The position numbers and the translations under genes are program-made. DNA of 64,000 bases. It comes from Fuerstiella sp. Its GTDB lineage: Bacteria > Planctomycetota > Planctomycetia > Planctomycetales > Planctomycetaceae. Within the stretch, counting starts at the first letter, position 1. Each line of letters opens with the position of its first letter. Shown here in pieces: positions 17,370-27,822 of the stretch. Location: contig JALHMY010000045.1 of NCBI GenBank assembly GCA_022843805.1, positions 1 to 64,000 on the forward strand. The letters are read 5' to 3'. The notes beneath the pieces were generated by a model. It was not told the origin of the DNA, did not search any database, and saw nothing but the letters and a program-made list of their open reading frames with translations.

Positions 17370-19274
17370 TTACGGACCAGACGCCTGCGGTGACTCGACC
17401 GAATGACTTTTCAACAACTCTCGAAGATCCAGTTTCACGTAGGGCATTTCCGCAGCCGGACGTTTATGGCTTGCATTGGCAATATACAGCACTCGATCCG
17501 CCGGGACGAAAAGTACGTTATGCAGGTTCGACTCCATCGCAACCGGACGGCTCATCAGCCACGTACCGGTCTGTTCATCAATCTGCCCATGCTTTTCCGT
17601 GACTCGCTTTCGCAGTTCCTGAAGGCGGCTGCCCGCCGACAGAACGACAGCATCCGAAATACCGTCTCCCAGGAGTTCGTGCGACTGCCCCGGCCCGATA
17701 AACTGCAGCATCTGCGGTGTGGCTGAAACTCCCACGGCTTCGTTCGTCTTCCCATCTGCGAAGACATAGTAGTATTCACACGTACGAGGGCTCGCTGTCC
17801 AGAGTGTCTTAACTTCCTCGAGTGTTCGACATTCTTCAAGCGCACGACGCATCAGGGTCGCCATGGGGACACCATCCCACTGGCCTTCACCTCGACCGCC
17901 CATCTCACCCAGCGAAATCGCCTCGACATTCATGCCGCTGACGCTTCCGATAAATCCGGCATAGCCAACGTTCACGAACGGAATCTGGCCAGTTGCCTGA
18001 ACAACAAACGTAGTGGCGGCATCCTGCAACCCAATGGTTGTCATGTAATCCAGCACTCGACCATGGTAAAGTCGACCGTCCTTCGTGGCCGATCCAAAGA
18101 CGGCAAATCCGGAACAGTGAAAAAGTTCCGGGAAGACGTTCAGCACTTCAACAAGTCGAGGCTCAAGATCCAGCGCGACGGCCAGGGCTTTCGTCTCCGC
18201 TTTATGTCGTTCAGGGATGTGCGGTGCGAGTCGAACATATGCCGCCTCCAGATCGTGCCGAAACCATGTTCCGGTGCGAATCGTATTCACAGTTCCGAAT
18301 GCATAGAGCACAGATTCAATACATCGCAACGATTCTTCATGCAGCAGCTGGCCATGCGCCTTACCGATCTCTTCAGGAGTGCCATGCAGCAATGCAACCC
18401 TTTGCCCTTCGACCCAGATCAGTCGGCCATGCGGAACATCTCGAGCTTCCGCCACGGGCGACGTCAAAAGGGAAGATGGCTGAAGAATCTCACCCGTGCG
18501 GCGGAGTCCGCGCAGAAGTGTGCGTTCCAGTTCTCCCCGCTCCAGCTGAACGACTGTCATTCCGGGCCAGTGCTCGGCAGCCACCGGAACAGCGACTTTC
18601 GTGACAACTTTCAGCTTCACGACTGTATCGCCAACCGTCACGGTAGTTTCCCCAGGAGCGGGAACAGTAACTGTGGCATTTCCATGAACAAGCCAGCTGT
18701 CAGCCTTTGAGTCATAGCTGACCCTGGCATTGGGTAGCATCGCCCGAACGGTCGCGTCGAGATCGCCTAATGACAGCAAATTGATGATCGGTAACGCGGT
18801 GGACAGGGCTGATCGAGGTGAACTGAGACGTTCCCAGATTTTTTGCGGACTCAGTCGGTCGGCAGAAGCTACTTCGCCGCGCCCAACAAACACTTTGCCA
18901 TGTTTTGGCAGACCAAGAGCCGTCACATCGGCCCTTCGCCGAAGGCTTACCGCGTATTCCTGATGCGTCAGCACCAAATCAAAGGACTCGTTGTCATACC
19001 GCACGGCCTGAATTTCGACGGTCTGAACGTTTCCCGAAATGGGGATGTGCACGGTTCCTGTAAGCTCAAACTGCGACTCACGCCCAACAAGACTGGAGAT
19101 CAGGGGACGAACACCCTGCAACAGTCGATCAGTTCGAAGCGGATCACTGTTCTCGTCCCCGCAGACAATTGCGAGCCCGGCACCCGGGAGAATCAGGCCC
19201 GTGAGCGGAAAAAAGATCAGTGCCAACAACACATGAACGACCAAGCGCCAGGCCTGATTTCCATGAACGAGCAT
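17370..19274 (-). CDS. C45-family autoproteolytic Ntn hydrolase/acyltransferase-like protein with long N-terminal extension
   Basis: The start is the ATG at 19274, which has AGGAG eight bases upstream. The protein then begins with a signal-anchor helix (WRLVVHVLLALIFFPLTGLIL). Residues about 50-270 form an extra beta-rich region without a recognised domain. Residues about 290-615 match peptidase family C45/acyl-CoA:6-APA acyltransferase-like proteins: LLHGTPEEIGKAHG, the probable processed nucleophile cysteine in FHCSGFAVFG (C387 in this numbering), then GRLYHGRVLDY, a typical Ntn start, and GFIGSVSGMN with SLGEMGG. In the family, self-cleavage before the cysteine makes an amide or acyl hydrolase. 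Substrate unknown; probably extracytoplasmic. Confidence 0.78.
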   Translation of the reverse strand: MLVHGNQAWRLVVHVLLALIFFPLTGLILPGAGLAIVCGDENSDPLRTDRLLQGVRPLISSLVGRESQFELTGTVHIPISGNVQTVEIQAVRYDNESFDLVLTHQEYAVSLRRRADVTALGLPKHGKVFVGRGEVASADRLSPQKIWERLSSPRSALSTALPIINLLSLGDLDATVRAMLPNARVSYDSKADSWLVHGNATVTVPAPGETTVTVGDTVVKLKVVTKVAVPVAAEHWPGMTVVQLERGELERTLLRGLRRTGEILQPSSLLTSPVAEARDVPHGRLIWVEGQRVALLHGTPEEIGKAHGQLLHEESLRCIESVLYAFGTVNTIRTGTWFRHDLEAAYVRLAPHIPERHKAETKALAVALDLEPRLVEVLNVFPELFHCSGFAVFGSATKDGRLYHGRVLDYMTTIGLQDAATTFVVQATGQIPFVNVGYAGFIGSVSGMNVEAISLGEMGGRGEGQWDGVPMATLMRRALEECRTLEEVKTLWTASPRTCEYYYVFADGKTNEAVGVSATPQMLQFIGPGQSHELLGDGISDAVVLSAGSRLQELRKRVTEKHGQIDEQTGTWLMSRPVAMESNLHNVLFVPADRVLYIANASHKRPAAEMPYVKLDLRELLKSHSVESPQASGP

Positions 19275-19433
19275 GCCCGTGTCTCCTGCAAAATGCATGA
19301 CGGTCGGACTGGCAGTCACATGCCGCCTTGCTGCCGGGCCATCAATGCATCCGGATGCTAACAGGAATTGCCCGAATAAATCTTCTCAAAATAATCCGGA
19401 AAACCGAAATTTTTGAGGCTGTCCTTCAACGCC

Positions 19434-20312
19434 TTATTTGGCTGCGAGAGTTGGCGTGTGATGTTTTTGAAGTTTCGCAAGATGAACCAGAAGCGATCGG
19501 TTGTCGACGAATGGAGTCAGTCCCGTATTGACCCATGTCACTGTTCCCTCAGAATCCAGCAGATAGGTGCCATGCTTCAGCAAACCATCAGACTCACTCG
19601 TTGGAAGTTCAGTACAACCATAAAGCGCTGAAACCGCATTTCCCGGATCAGAGAGCAAAGGAAAGCCAAAGGCACCATATTCATCAAGAGCCTCTGCCGT
19701 GACTTCCGGCTTATCATGGCTGATTGCCACAATCCGGATTCCCAGCTCGCGAAAGTGCTTCAGGTCATCGTTAATTGCAAAAAGCTGAGCCACACAATGG
19801 CTGCAATGGAATCCATAATAGAACACAACCATGACCGGTCCGTCATTGAGGAAATCCTGAAGACTTTGGATCTTTCCTTCATGACTCAGCAGCTCGAAAT
19901 CGGGCGCTTTCTGACCGAGCAGCGAATGAGTCTGAGTTTCGGCAGGCACAAAAGAGCTGTCCGACAGGATATCACTCAGTGCCTCCGACAGCGGTTTGGC
20001 TTCCACGGCCGTCAAAAACGCCCTCGCATCGTGCCGAACGTTATTCGTTGATACCAGTCCGTATCGAAGGCAAATTTGCCGACACTGCTCAAGAAACGCT
20101 TGTCGTGCAGGAGCACCGGGCGGCACACTGACATGATAAATCAGCACGGCCGCATAAAGTATGGACACGCCTCCCAGCAGAAACAGAAACAGCTTACTGC
20201 CCGCAGATCGTTCCAGGGGTTCCATCCGGTGGTTGACATCCGGAGTATCATCTGCGGACGATGTTTCTGTGGTTTCTTCCATTGGAGTTCCGCCCTTTCC
20301 AGGGATGTCCAT
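19434..20312 (-). CDS. Membrane-anchored thioredoxin/peroxiredoxin-like (AhpC/TSA) protein
   Basis: Residues 38-60 form a single transmembrane helix (KLFLFLLGGVSILYAAVLIYH). The C-terminal domain from residue 131 starts with GQKAPDFELLSHEGK, a typical AhpC/TSA opening, and has FYYGFHCSHCVAQL with a CxxC pair (C170, C173), followed by VAISHDKPE and FPLLSDPGNAVSALYG. This places it among thiol-redox proteins that face the periplasm, combining a peroxiredoxin-like fold with a thioredoxin-like CxxC. A linker of about 70 residues with two extra cysteines (C77, C81) sits between the membrane and the domain. It could act as a peroxide reductase or a disulfide-handling protein. A methionine at residue 11 is an alternative start. 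Confidence 0.78.
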   Translation of the reverse strand: MDIPGKGGTPMEETTETSSADDTPDVNHRMEPLERSAGSKLFLFLLGGVSILYAAVLIYHVSVPPGAPARQAFLEQCRQICLRYGLVSTNNVRHDARAFLTAVEAKPLSEALSDILSDSSFVPAETQTHSLLGQKAPDFELLSHEGKIQSLQDFLNDGPVMVVFYYGFHCSHCVAQLFAINDDLKHFRELGIRIVAISHDKPEVTAEALDEYGAFGFPLLSDPGNAVSALYGCTELPTSESDGLLKHGTYLLDSEGTVTWVNTGLTPFVDNRSLLVHLAKLQKHHTPTLAAK

Positions 20313-20774
20313 TCACTTTTCCGGCCTGACTGACCCCGATCAATTCTTATTCAACTTTCTTCAACTGCCGCCGATCGAGCTGAATTTTCTGACTCGCTTT
20401 TATAACTTTCGACTAGTCTTCTGTTCCGTGTCGAGGAATGTCAACACTGTCCTTGGCGAGCTCTCACGAATGCACTCTGACTTCTCGGCATCGGGAACGT
20501 TTTGGCGTCTTTTCCGGCGAAATTCGCCTCAGTTTGCCCTCGTAAGACGTTTCTCCCGGATGTGCTCCGCGAACACCCGAAACAACGTCTCCCCTCGGCT
20601 CCGGGGGTTCGAATTTGTTCGTTCATCAGCCAAAGTGGTCTATTTTTGAACAGCAACAATGTCCATGCCCGCCCGGACAACCATAATGCAATCGGGATCG
20701 CGAAAATCGTGCCGACCATTTTCCCCGTGATGGATTGTGCCAGGTGATAGATTGTTTCTGTGACGGAAGCTTTG
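20313..20774. other. Intergenic gap between divergent genes
   Basis: About 460 bases without a supported gene. Frames on either strand give arginine-rich, low-quality peptides. It should contain the promoters of the redox protein (minus) and the DUF72 gene (plus). Confidence 0.4.
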
Positions 20775-21656
20775 ATGGTTCTAAATATTGGATGTCCCGT
20801 CTGGGCCTGTGATCACTGGCGAGGTTCACTGTTTACGGCAAAGGCTTCTCGTGAAGACTGGCTGAAGCAGTATTCATCTGTTTTCAGTACCGTCGAAGGC
20901 AACAGCACATTTTACGCGATTCCCAAACCATCGATCGTTCAGCGATGGGTGGATTCTGTCGCCCGCGATTTTCACTTTGCACTGAAATTCCCTCGAGTGA
21001 TTTCCCATGATCCGGGCCTGAGGGATTCCGGGAAAGAAACGGGCGAGTTTGTGGATTTACTCAACATTCTGGACGCTGGAAGAAAACTCGGCCCTTCGTT
21101 TCTGCAATTGCCGCCGGATTTTTCTCCGGATCAGTTTTCGGTGCTGGAGAAATATCTTCGAGCCCTGCCAGCGTATCTGCCATGGGCGGTCGAGGTGAGG
21201 CATCATGACTGGTATGACTCGGGCATCAATGAATGGCGTCTGGATGAGTTGTTGAGGGATCTTGGCATCGACAAGGTGATTTTCGACAGCCGACCTCTGT
21301 TCTCCCGCCCGCCGGCGGATGAGATAGAGGTCGTGTCCCAAAAGCGTAAACCCAGGACGCCCGTTCGCCGTACAGTGACCGGCAAGTGCCCGTTTCTGAG
21401 AATTGTGGGACGCAATCAGCTGTCGGACGTCACTCCCTGGATCGAAGAGTGGGCTCCGGTCATCGCTGACTGGCTGCAACAGGGGTTAACTCCGTATATC
21501 TTTACGCATGCACCCGACGACCGATTTGCGCCGGAGTTTGCCCGAATGCTTCACAACCGTATTCGCAGCTTTCGTCCGGAGCTTCCACCGATGCCTCCCT
21601 GGCCCGGTGAAAAGCCGTCAGGTCTGCGACATGTGCAACGTCCGCTGTTCGAATAA
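20775..21656 (+). CDS. DUF72 family protein (YecE-like)
   Basis: A TIM-barrel-like protein of unknown activity. Family blocks are IGCPVWACDHWRG near the N-terminus, STVEGNSTFYAIP, FHFALKFPRVISHD, FLQLPPDFSP, WAVEVRHHDWY and the C-terminal YIFTHAPDDRFAPEFAR. The ATG at 20775 has GGAAG before it; a GTG five codons earlier is possible. The motifs and length (293 residues) are standard for the family. It is a single gene next to xylulokinase in the convergent orientation. No function should be assigned. Confidence 0.87.
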   Translation: MVLNIGCPVWACDHWRGSLFTAKASREDWLKQYSSVFSTVEGNSTFYAIPKPSIVQRWVDSVARDFHFALKFPRVISHDPGLRDSGKETGEFVDLLNILDAGRKLGPSFLQLPPDFSPDQFSVLEKYLRALPAYLPWAVEVRHHDWYDSGINEWRLDELLRDLGIDKVIFDSRPLFSRPPADEIEVVSQKRKPRTPVRRTVTGKCPFLRIVGRNQLSDVTPWIEEWAPVIADWLQQGLTPYIFTHAPDDRFAPEFARMLHNRIRSFRPELPPMPPWPGEKPSGLRHVQRPLFE

Positions 21657-21744
21657 AGTGCGTGTCGTCGCACCAACTGAGTACTCAAACCAAATCCCGA
21701 TGAATGGGAAAATGGTGCCGATCCGCAGGTTTCGCCCGTCCGGA

Positions 21745-23286
21745 TCACTGTCGTTTCGAAATCAGTTCCTGAATAGCGGCAAAGTCGTCGCGCAGTGACA
21801 GATAGAGCTTCTGGTAAACCGGAAAAGCGGCATTATATGTCTTCGCGGCAGCTGCCCTGACAGGAGTCTTTGTCACAACGCTGATCGTGGCCCGGCATGC
21901 TTCCGTAACATCCTGGTAACTGCCGGTTCCGGCAGCGGCCAGAAGAGCGGCCCCATAGGCCGGACCCTCTTCCGCATTGATCGTGCAAACCGGCTGTCCA
22001 TAAATATCAGCCTGAAGCTGACGCCAGAACTGACTCCTGGCACCACCTCCCGAAACGCGAATTTCTTTAACGGGAATCTGCATGGACCGAATGATTTCGA
22101 GGCTGTCCCGCATCGCAAAGGTTGCCCCTTCCATCACCGCGCGAGCCATATGGTTCCGGCCGTGCCTCAGGCTCAGTCCAATCCAGCATGCCCGTGCAAA
22201 CGGATCAGCATGGGGCGTTCGTTCGCCTGTCAGATAGGGCAGAAAGAATAATCCTTCAGAACCGGCAGGAGCTTCAGACGCCGATTGTGTAATGATTTCG
22301 TACGGATCGATCTTCTGTTTTTTGGCGAGTGCGACTTCCGACTGGCACAGTTGATTCCGGAACCACTGCAGACTGCCTCCGGCGGACAGAACGCAGCCCA
22401 TCACATGCCATTTCCCTCGAACGGCATGGCAAAAAGTATGCAGGCGACCAGCAGGATCCACCTGTACTTCATCACTGTGAGCAAAGACGACTCCACTCGT
22501 GCCCATCGTTGCGGAAACTACTCCGGATCTCACAATCCCGTTACCAATGGCGCTGGCTGCCTGATCTCCTCCGCCACCGACAACCGGAGTTCCCGGCAAG
22601 AGGCCCATTTCCGCAGCGATTGATGCAGTCAGACGCCCGGTAACGTCCTCCGATTCGTGAACATCAGGCAGCAGGCTGCGATCGAGCTGCAGCTTTTCCA
22701 GAAGTTCGGTTGACCAGCAGCGACCAACAACATCCAGCAGCAGAGTGCCGGAAGCATCACTGACTTCAGTAGCGAACTCGCCCGTCATGCGATACCGAAC
22801 ATAGTCCTTGGGAAGCAGAATCTTAACGGTCCTGTCAAAGTTCTTCTTTTCCCGACGCCGCAGCCACAGAATCTTGGGTGCTGTAAACCCCGTTAATGCC
22901 GGGTTGGCTACCAGCTGGATCAGCCTTGTGCGGCCGCCCGCCATGGATTCAATCTCATGACATTCGTCGGCAGTACGCTGATCATTCCACAGCAGAGCAG
23001 GACGAATGACTTTTCCGGCCTTGTCAAGAAAAACGGATCCGTGCATCTGTCCGCTCAGACCGATGCCCGCAATATCGGCCCCTCGCAGCTTCGCAGACTT
23101 CATCACTCGCCGAACGGTTTGTATCGAGGCTTGCCACCAGTCTTCCGGGTTTTGTTCGGACCAGCCAGGTTTCGGACTGCTGAGCGGATACTCCACCGTG
23201 GCTGAGGCGAGAATGGTCCCGTCTTCCTGCATCGCCAGAGTTTTCGTTCCACTTGTACCGATATCAATTCCAAGAAATACGGCCAT
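21745..23286 (-). CDS. xylB: Xylulokinase
   Basis: A FGGY-family sugar kinase that phosphorylates D-xylulose with ATP for entry to the pentose phosphate pathway. The N-terminus has the ATP-binding [29 protein letters not shown] and [15 protein letters not shown] are specific to xylulokinases, including the substrate-binding [19 protein letters not shown] carries the catalytic aspartate region. [16 protein letters not shown] and [15 protein letters not shown] are the FGGY signature and the adenine-binding loop. Length (513) is normal. AGGAG lies eight bases before the ATG. No xylose isomerase or transporter is beside it. Confidence 0.94.
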   Translation of the reverse strand: MAVFLGIDIGTSGTKTLAMQEDGTILASATVEYPLSSPKPGWSEQNPEDWWQASIQTVRRVMKSAKLRGADIAGIGLSGQMHGSVFLDKAGKVIRPALLWNDQRTADECHEIESMAGGRTRLIQLVANPALTGFTAPKILWLRRREKKNFDRTVKILLPKDYVRYRMTGEFATEVSDASGTLLLDVVGRCWSTELLEKLQLDRSLLPDVHESEDVTGRLTASIAAEMGLLPGTPVVGGGGDQAASAIGNGIVRSGVVSATMGTSGVVFAHSDEVQVDPAGRLHTFCHAVRGKWHVMGCVLSAGGSLQWFRNQLCQSEVALAKKQKIDPYEIITQSASEAPAGSEGLFFLPYLTGERTPHADPFARACWIGLSLRHGRNHMARAVMEGATFAMRDSLEIIRSMQIPVKEIRVSGGGARSQFWRQLQADIYGQPVCTINAEEGPAYGAALLAAAGTGSYQDVTEACRATISVVTKTPVRAAAAKTYNAAFPVYQKLYLSLRDDFAAIQELISKRQ

Positions 23287-23450
23287 ACCCCGACACTCCT
23301 GTTGTGCAATGTTTTAATGTTCAGTCTATTCAGCCTGCTCGTGTTCGCCAAGGGCCTGCATTCCCGGAGCCCTGAGTTCTCAGGCACGGTATTTCTCGAA
23401 GGGCTTCGTCAGAAAATTTGAGGACAATACCAATCCTGTTCGGCACACAC

Positions 23451-23591
23451 CACGTAGGCGAGTCTCTCCGAGACTCGCGAATTTTTCCCCACGTAGGCGA
23501 GTCTCTCCGAGACTCGCGAATTTTTCCCCACGTAGGCGAGTCTCTCCGAGACTCGCGAATTTCGGCGTCTCGGAGAGACGCCGCTACGTGG
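23451..23591. repeat. Tandem 39-bp palindromic repeats (family C) plus an inverted partial copy
   Basis: Three copies of a unit with CACGTAGGCGAGTCTCTCC and GAGACTCGCGAATTT start at 23451, 23490 and 23529, exactly 39 bases apart and practically identical. They are followed by an inverted variant (GGCGTCTCGGAGAGACGCC then GCTACGTGG) up to 23591. Each unit contains its own hairpin (CGAGTCTCTCCGAGACTCG). Related single palindromes occur at 55291-55355 and 57769-57832. A frame across it encodes repeated VGESLRDSRI, but this follows from the repeat and is not treated as a gene. Confidence 0.9.
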
Positions 23592-24142
23592 ATCCGCCCT
23601 AATCGCCGCATCGATTCAAATGAACTCCTGACAAATGAGGTGGCTGCATGACAGAGCATTAGTCACGTCTAAGCCTGCAGATTATGCCAGACCACGCACC
23701 GATCAATATTGCCAACTCTCCTGAATAATTCATGACCTGATATCCGGAAGAATTCTGTGGCAGCAACGGAATTGCGAAATGGCACAAGGCTGTGGCTGTA
23801 CCTGATAAAGTCAATGGCAACAAGATACGCCAGACAGGAGAAGCAACAGCAGCGCGTGCTGTAGATGACAATGCAAACCGTGTGATCAAAAACGACACGC
23901 CGCAATAGAATATTTTTGGAAATAACAAGTCAGGGTAAACCAACGACCGTTCCTTCAATGAAATCACAGGGCACGCGCGGATTGAGAAATATGCGAGAGT
24001 CTAATGGCAGCCAGAATCGAATCGGCCAACAACCGATGTTTTTTGCCGAAGGCATTTGCATCAGCCAGAGGTTTTGTGAGACTACCCGATTCTGAAATGT
24101 CCGCGACCCGCTCCCCGTACTTTACCTGGTTCTCATTCGTTC
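23592..24142. other. Intergenic gap before aroA
   Basis: About 550 bases with no convincing gene. A 102-codon minus-strand frame (23659-23967) encodes two hydrophobic stretches, but no domain, ribosome site or homology is recognisable. I leave it as unlikely. The promoter of the aroA operon should lie near the right end. Confidence 0.35.
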
Positions 24143-25471
24143 ATGCATGAATCTCTGGAAATTTTGCCCGTCTCCGGTCCGGTCACGGGCACCATTCGCC
24201 CGCCCGGATCGAAAAGCATCACTAATCGCGCATTCGTCCTTGCTGCACTTGCCGATGGCCCAACAACTTTGAGCGGAGTTCTGGACAGCCAGGACACCCG
24301 TGTCATGATCGAAAGTCTGAGGCGTCTGGGTTTTGAGGTGCAACAGGATTTGTCAGCGAATGTCTGTGTGGTACATGGTCAGGGCGGAAGGATTCCCGCT
24401 GCCAGGGCAGATTTATGGCTTGAGAACAGTGGAACCAGCATCCGGTTTCTGACGGCCGTCTGTGCTCTTGGATCGGGTCACTTTCGGCTCGACGGCGTCG
24501 CCCGCATGCGACAGAGACCGATTGGTGATATTGTCCGGTCGCTGAATCAGCTGGGAGCTGCGATTACGTTTGAGAATCCGGACAGCGATTGTCCTCCCAT
24601 TTTGATTGATGGCAGCAACTCCCGATTTGCCGGAGGAGATGCTGATATCAGCGGAGATATCTCAAGTCAGTTTCTGAGCGGACTGCTGATGGCAGCTCCG
24701 GCCTGTTCACAATCAGTCCGACTGCAGGTGCGGGGAGAACTGGTCTCGAAGCCCTATGTAACAATGACTCTGCAGATGATGCAGGCTTTTGGAGGAAGAG
24801 TGGATTTTCCTGACGATTTGTCGAGTTTTCATGTGTACCCTCAGCCTTACCGCAGTGGTCTTTATGACATTGAACCGGACGCATCCGCGGCAAGCTATTT
24901 TTTTGCAGCGGCCGCTGTTACGGGTGGATCGGTCACGGTGACGGGGTTGTCGGAAAATGCTCTTCAGGGCGACGTTCAGTTTGTCAGCGCGCTTGAGCGG
25001 ATGGGATGTGAAGTTCAATGGCAGTCCGATCGGATTACTGTGACCGGTCGGCCGCTGCACGGTATCGACATCGATATGAATGCCATCAGTGATACCGCTC
25101 AAACTCTCTCTGTTGTTGCCGTGTTTGCCGACAGTCCCACAACAATTCGAAATGTGGGTCATATGCGTCACAAAGAAACGGACAGAATTTCTGCCGTGGT
25201 CACCGAACTGCGTCGAGCCGGAATTACGGCTGAAGAATTCGCGGACGGGCTGACGATTCATCCTGGAAAACCTCATCCTGCCGAGATACACACCTATGAC
25301 GATCATCGAATGGCGATGAGTTTTTCGCTCCTGGGCCTGCGTGCTTCCGGAATTCGTATTCTCGATCCTGACTGTACCGCCAAGACTTATCCCAATTATT
25401 TCCGGGATCTGCAGCAGTTATGCTCTGGCAAATGCTTAGAGACGGGTAAATCTGCAGGAGCTGCAGAATGA
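24143..25471 (+). CDS. aroA: 3-phosphoshikimate 1-carboxyvinyltransferase (EPSP synthase)
   Basis: Joins phosphoenolpyruvate and shikimate-3-phosphate in aromatic amino acid synthesis. Conserved blocks are [18 protein letters not shown] (lysine 24 and arginine 29 bind substrates), [37 protein letters not shown] and [15 protein letters not shown] near the end. The length (442) is standard. The glyphosate-site motif reads [10 protein letters not shown], with serine in place of the alanine of the usual NAGTA/T motif. The last four bases overlap the start of rsmB (ATGA), indicating translational coupling. Other shikimate genes are not in the window. Confidence 0.95.
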   Translation: MHESLEILPVSGPVTGTIRPPGSKSITNRAFVLAALADGPTTLSGVLDSQDTRVMIESLRRLGFEVQQDLSANVCVVHGQGGRIPAARADLWLENSGTSIRFLTAVCALGSGHFRLDGVARMRQRPIGDIVRSLNQLGAAITFENPDSDCPPILIDGSNSRFAGGDADISGDISSQFLSGLLMAAPACSQSVRLQVRGELVSKPYVTMTLQMMQAFGGRVDFPDDLSSFHVYPQPYRSGLYDIEPDASAASYFFAAAAVTGGSVTVTGLSENALQGDVQFVSALERMGCEVQWQSDRITVTGRPLHGIDIDMNAISDTAQTLSVVAVFADSPTTIRNVGHMRHKETDRISAVVTELRRAGITAEEFADGLTIHPGKPHPAEIHTYDDHRMAMSFSLLGLRASGIRILDPDCTAKTYPNYFRDLQQLCSGKCLETGKSAGAAE

Positions 25472-26976
25472 CTGCCGAAAGAAATAATCCATGGGATTCC
25501 AGCCGACCGAAATTTCGACGACCTCCCGCTGCATCATCGGCGAATCGAATATCGGCAAACCGAAGTTCCCGCAGTTCAAAGCCGACTGCGAACAACACCG
25601 GTGACGAAGCTGTCGTCCGGGACATCACAACTGGGCGACTGCTTGCATGGCACGTGCTGCAGCAGCACGATATGACAGACCGTTTTCTTCAGGATCTGTT
25701 TGCCGCCACTGACAGCCTTCATTCTCTTTCATCTCAGGAGCGAGCAGCTGCCGTTGATATCGCTGCCGGTGTCGTTCGTCGAAGAAGGACAATCGATGCG
25801 CTGATCCAGGCACAGGTGACGCGAGAAAAACACCAGATCGAACCGGATCTCTGGCGAGTACTGCAGCTGGGAGTCTTTCAGCTTGTCTTTGCACGAACAC
25901 CGGACCACGCCGCAGTGGACACAACGGTGGAACTCTGCCGTGCAATCGACCGGGAACGCTGGACGAAGTTCACCAATGGAGTACTGCGAGGAGTAGGACG
26001 ACTGCTGACAGACCAGACATGTGCCAGTCCTTCACCCTGTGCGGTGCCCGTGAGTGGAGGTGAATTTCGCCTGCTGAATTCTCCGGTGTTCCCCGATCCG
26101 GCAATCGACATGGCTGGCTATATTGCCGATGCATTTTCTCTGCCGACACTGCTGGCAGCTCGCTGGGTCTCACGGTTCTCTGAAAAGGAATTGCTGGCTG
26201 CCTGTTTTCACAGCTGTGATCCTCCTCAGATCACGCTTCGAGTCAATCGACTGCGTGCAGTGCCTCAGGAAGTGGCAATTCGTCTGACAGAAAAAGGCTG
26301 TGTTGTCCGACCTGGGGTTTATCGGCAAAGTCTGGTCGTGTCCGGGACCAGTCGAATTGAACGACTGCCTGGATTCGATACCGGCGACTGGAGCATTCAG
26401 GATGAGGCCGCAATGGCCGCTGCGGTGCTTCTGGCTCCGAGGCCTGGCGAACGAATTCTGGATATTTGCGCTGCTCCAGGTGGCAAGACATGCCACCTGG
26501 CTGAACTGACGGACGATCGGGCACATATTGTCGCCTGTGATATTTCAGATTCCCGGCTGCAGCGAGTAAAGGAAAATGCTGAACGACTGCAGCTTCAAAG
26601 TATTTCGACACAGGTAATCGGACGGCAGGGAGAAGATGTTCCTGCCGGTCCGTTTGATGCAGTGCTCGCTGATGTTCCCTGTTCCAATACTGGTGTTTTG
26701 AGTCGACGGCCGGAAGCGAAATGGAGGTTTCAACCGGCAGAGCTGCAGAATTTGATCGTGATGCAGACTCGCCTGCTGCTGCAGGCATGCGAACGAGTAT
26801 CAGTCGGTGGGCGAATTGTTTATTCGACATGCAGCCTGGAGCCGGAAGAAAACCGCGGAGTAGTCGATGCGGTGCTCAGAGCTTTTCCGAAATTTCAACT
26901 GAAGAAAGAACAGTTGTTTTTGCCCGGACAACCGTCGGATGGAGCATACCAGGCCCTTCTGATTCGTGAATCGTAA
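25468..26976 (+). CDS. rsmB: 16S rRNA m5C967 methyltransferase (RsmB-type)
   Basis: The N-terminal third (residues about 50-190) is a NusB-like RNA-binding domain, with [32 protein letters not shown] and [18 protein letters not shown]. The C-terminal two thirds is a NOL1/NOP2/Sun methyltransferase: [18 protein letters not shown]-binding [16 protein letters not shown], the catalytic [18 protein letters not shown], and [11 protein letters not shown] with the second cysteine. These two cysteines are the pair used by m5C methyltransferases. The first 40 residues are a basic, disordered, serine-rich extension. It is coupled to aroA by a 4-base overlap. The domain pair supports RsmB over other m5C enzymes. 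Confidence 0.92.
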   Translation: MTAERNNPWDSSRPKFRRPPAASSANRISANRSSRSSKPTANNTGDEAVVRDITTGRLLAWHVLQQHDMTDRFLQDLFAATDSLHSLSSQERAAAVDIAAGVVRRRRTIDALIQAQVTREKHQIEPDLWRVLQLGVFQLVFARTPDHAAVDTTVELCRAIDRERWTKFTNGVLRGVGRLLTDQTCASPSPCAVPVSGGEFRLLNSPVFPDPAIDMAGYIADAFSLPTLLAARWVSRFSEKELLAACFHSCDPPQITLRVNRLRAVPQEVAIRLTEKGCVVRPGVYRQSLVVSGTSRIERLPGFDTGDWSIQDEAAMAAAVLLAPRPGERILDICAAPGGKTCHLAELTDDRAHIVACDISDSRLQRVKENAERLQLQSISTQVIGRQGEDVPAGPFDAVLADVPCSNTGVLSRRPEAKWRFQPAELQNLIVMQTRLLLQACERVSVGGRIVYSTCSLEPEENRGVVDAVLRAFPKFQLKKEQLFLPGQPSDGAYQALLIRES

Positions 26977-27045
26977 AGAGCGTGCCATTTGGCGCAGTCC
27001 TGGAACCGAAATGGCATCAGCAAATGCAGGAATCGAGTATTCTGT

Positions 27046-27822
27046 ATGAACCCTCCGCTCAACCCTCAGTTTGATGATGCCGATGTGGATCTTCAGCGAC
27101 AGACTCGCTGCGGTTTTCCGGAAGTCATTTTTGGAGAAGGAAAATCGCCCGAAGTTGTTGTCAGCATCCTTGCACAGCAGCATTCGGCGGGTCAGACAGG
27201 ATTCGTAACTCGGGTTAATGAGCGACAGGCAGAAACGGTTCGGACCGCCTTTCCTCAGACGATCTATAACCCGGTCGCCCGAACTCTGCGGATTCCGCCT
27301 CATCTGAATGATGGCCTGTCCCCTCTGAACGCAGACAGTTCGCCGAAGAATTCCCCACACACTGCAGAGCACCCGGTACCTCCTCAGATTTTTGTCGCTG
27401 TTGTCACAGCTGGCACCAGTGATCGACCGGTTGCTGAGGAAGCAATGGAAACTCTGATCTGGATGCAGATTGCCTGCGAACTTTTCACAGACTGTGGCGT
27501 GGCCGGCCCTCATCGGCTGCTCAGACATGTTCCCCGGCTGCAGCAGGCAACAGCCATCGTGTGTGTCGCCGGAATGGAGGCTGCTCTTCCGTCAGTTCTG
27601 GGAGGTCATGTCGGCTGCCCGGTGATTGGTGTTCCCACATCTGTTGGTTACGGAGCATCTCTGAACGGGATGACGGCCATGTTATCGATGCTGACGTGCT
27701 GCGCCTCGAATGTTGTCGCGGTCAACATTGATGCAGGATTTAAGGGGGGATATGTGGCTGGCCTGATCGCCAGCCGAACCGGGGCTGCCCTTTCGCGAGA
27801 TGTCAGGGGAATTTCTTCGTGA
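27046..27822 (+). CDS. larB: Nickel-pincer cofactor biosynthesis protein LarB
   Basis: LarB carboxylates and hydrolyses nicotinic acid adenine dinucleotide to give pyridinium-3,5-biscarboxylic acid mononucleotide, the first step to the nickel-pincer cofactor. The protein has RCGFPEVIFGEGKSPE near the start and VAVVTAGTSDRPVAEEA in the middle. GVAGPHRLL, VCVAGMEAALPSVLGG, VGCPVIGVPTSVGYGAS and MLTCCASNVVAVNIDAGFKGGY follow, all conserved in the PurE-like fold. Start chosen at ATG 27046, giving an N-terminus of normal length; the longer frame adds 19 weak residues. No larA, larC or larE is in the window. The stop overlaps the vsr start (GTGA), so the two genes are probably co-translated although functionally unrelated. 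Confidence 0.92.
   Translation: MNPPLNPQFDDADVDLQRQTRCGFPEVIFGEGKSPEVVVSILAQQHSAGQTGFVTRVNERQAETVRTAFPQTIYNPVARTLRIPPHLNDGLSPLNADSSPKNSPHTAEHPVPPQIFVAVVTAGTSDRPVAEEAMETLIWMQIACELFTDCGVAGPHRLLRHVPRLQQATAIVCVAGMEAALPSVLGGHVGCPVIGVPTSVGYGASLNGMTAMLSMLTCCASNVVAVNIDAGFKGGYVAGLIASRTGAALSRDVRGISS

Noticed and set aside
23451-23591. CRISPR-like array
   Set aside because: The repeats are adjacent without variable spacers; each unit is a self-contained hairpin and no cas gene is present.
23418-23651. Plus-strand frame with repeated VGESLRDSRI
   Set aside because: Its repeats are the family-C palindromes read as codons, and both strands are open for the same reason.
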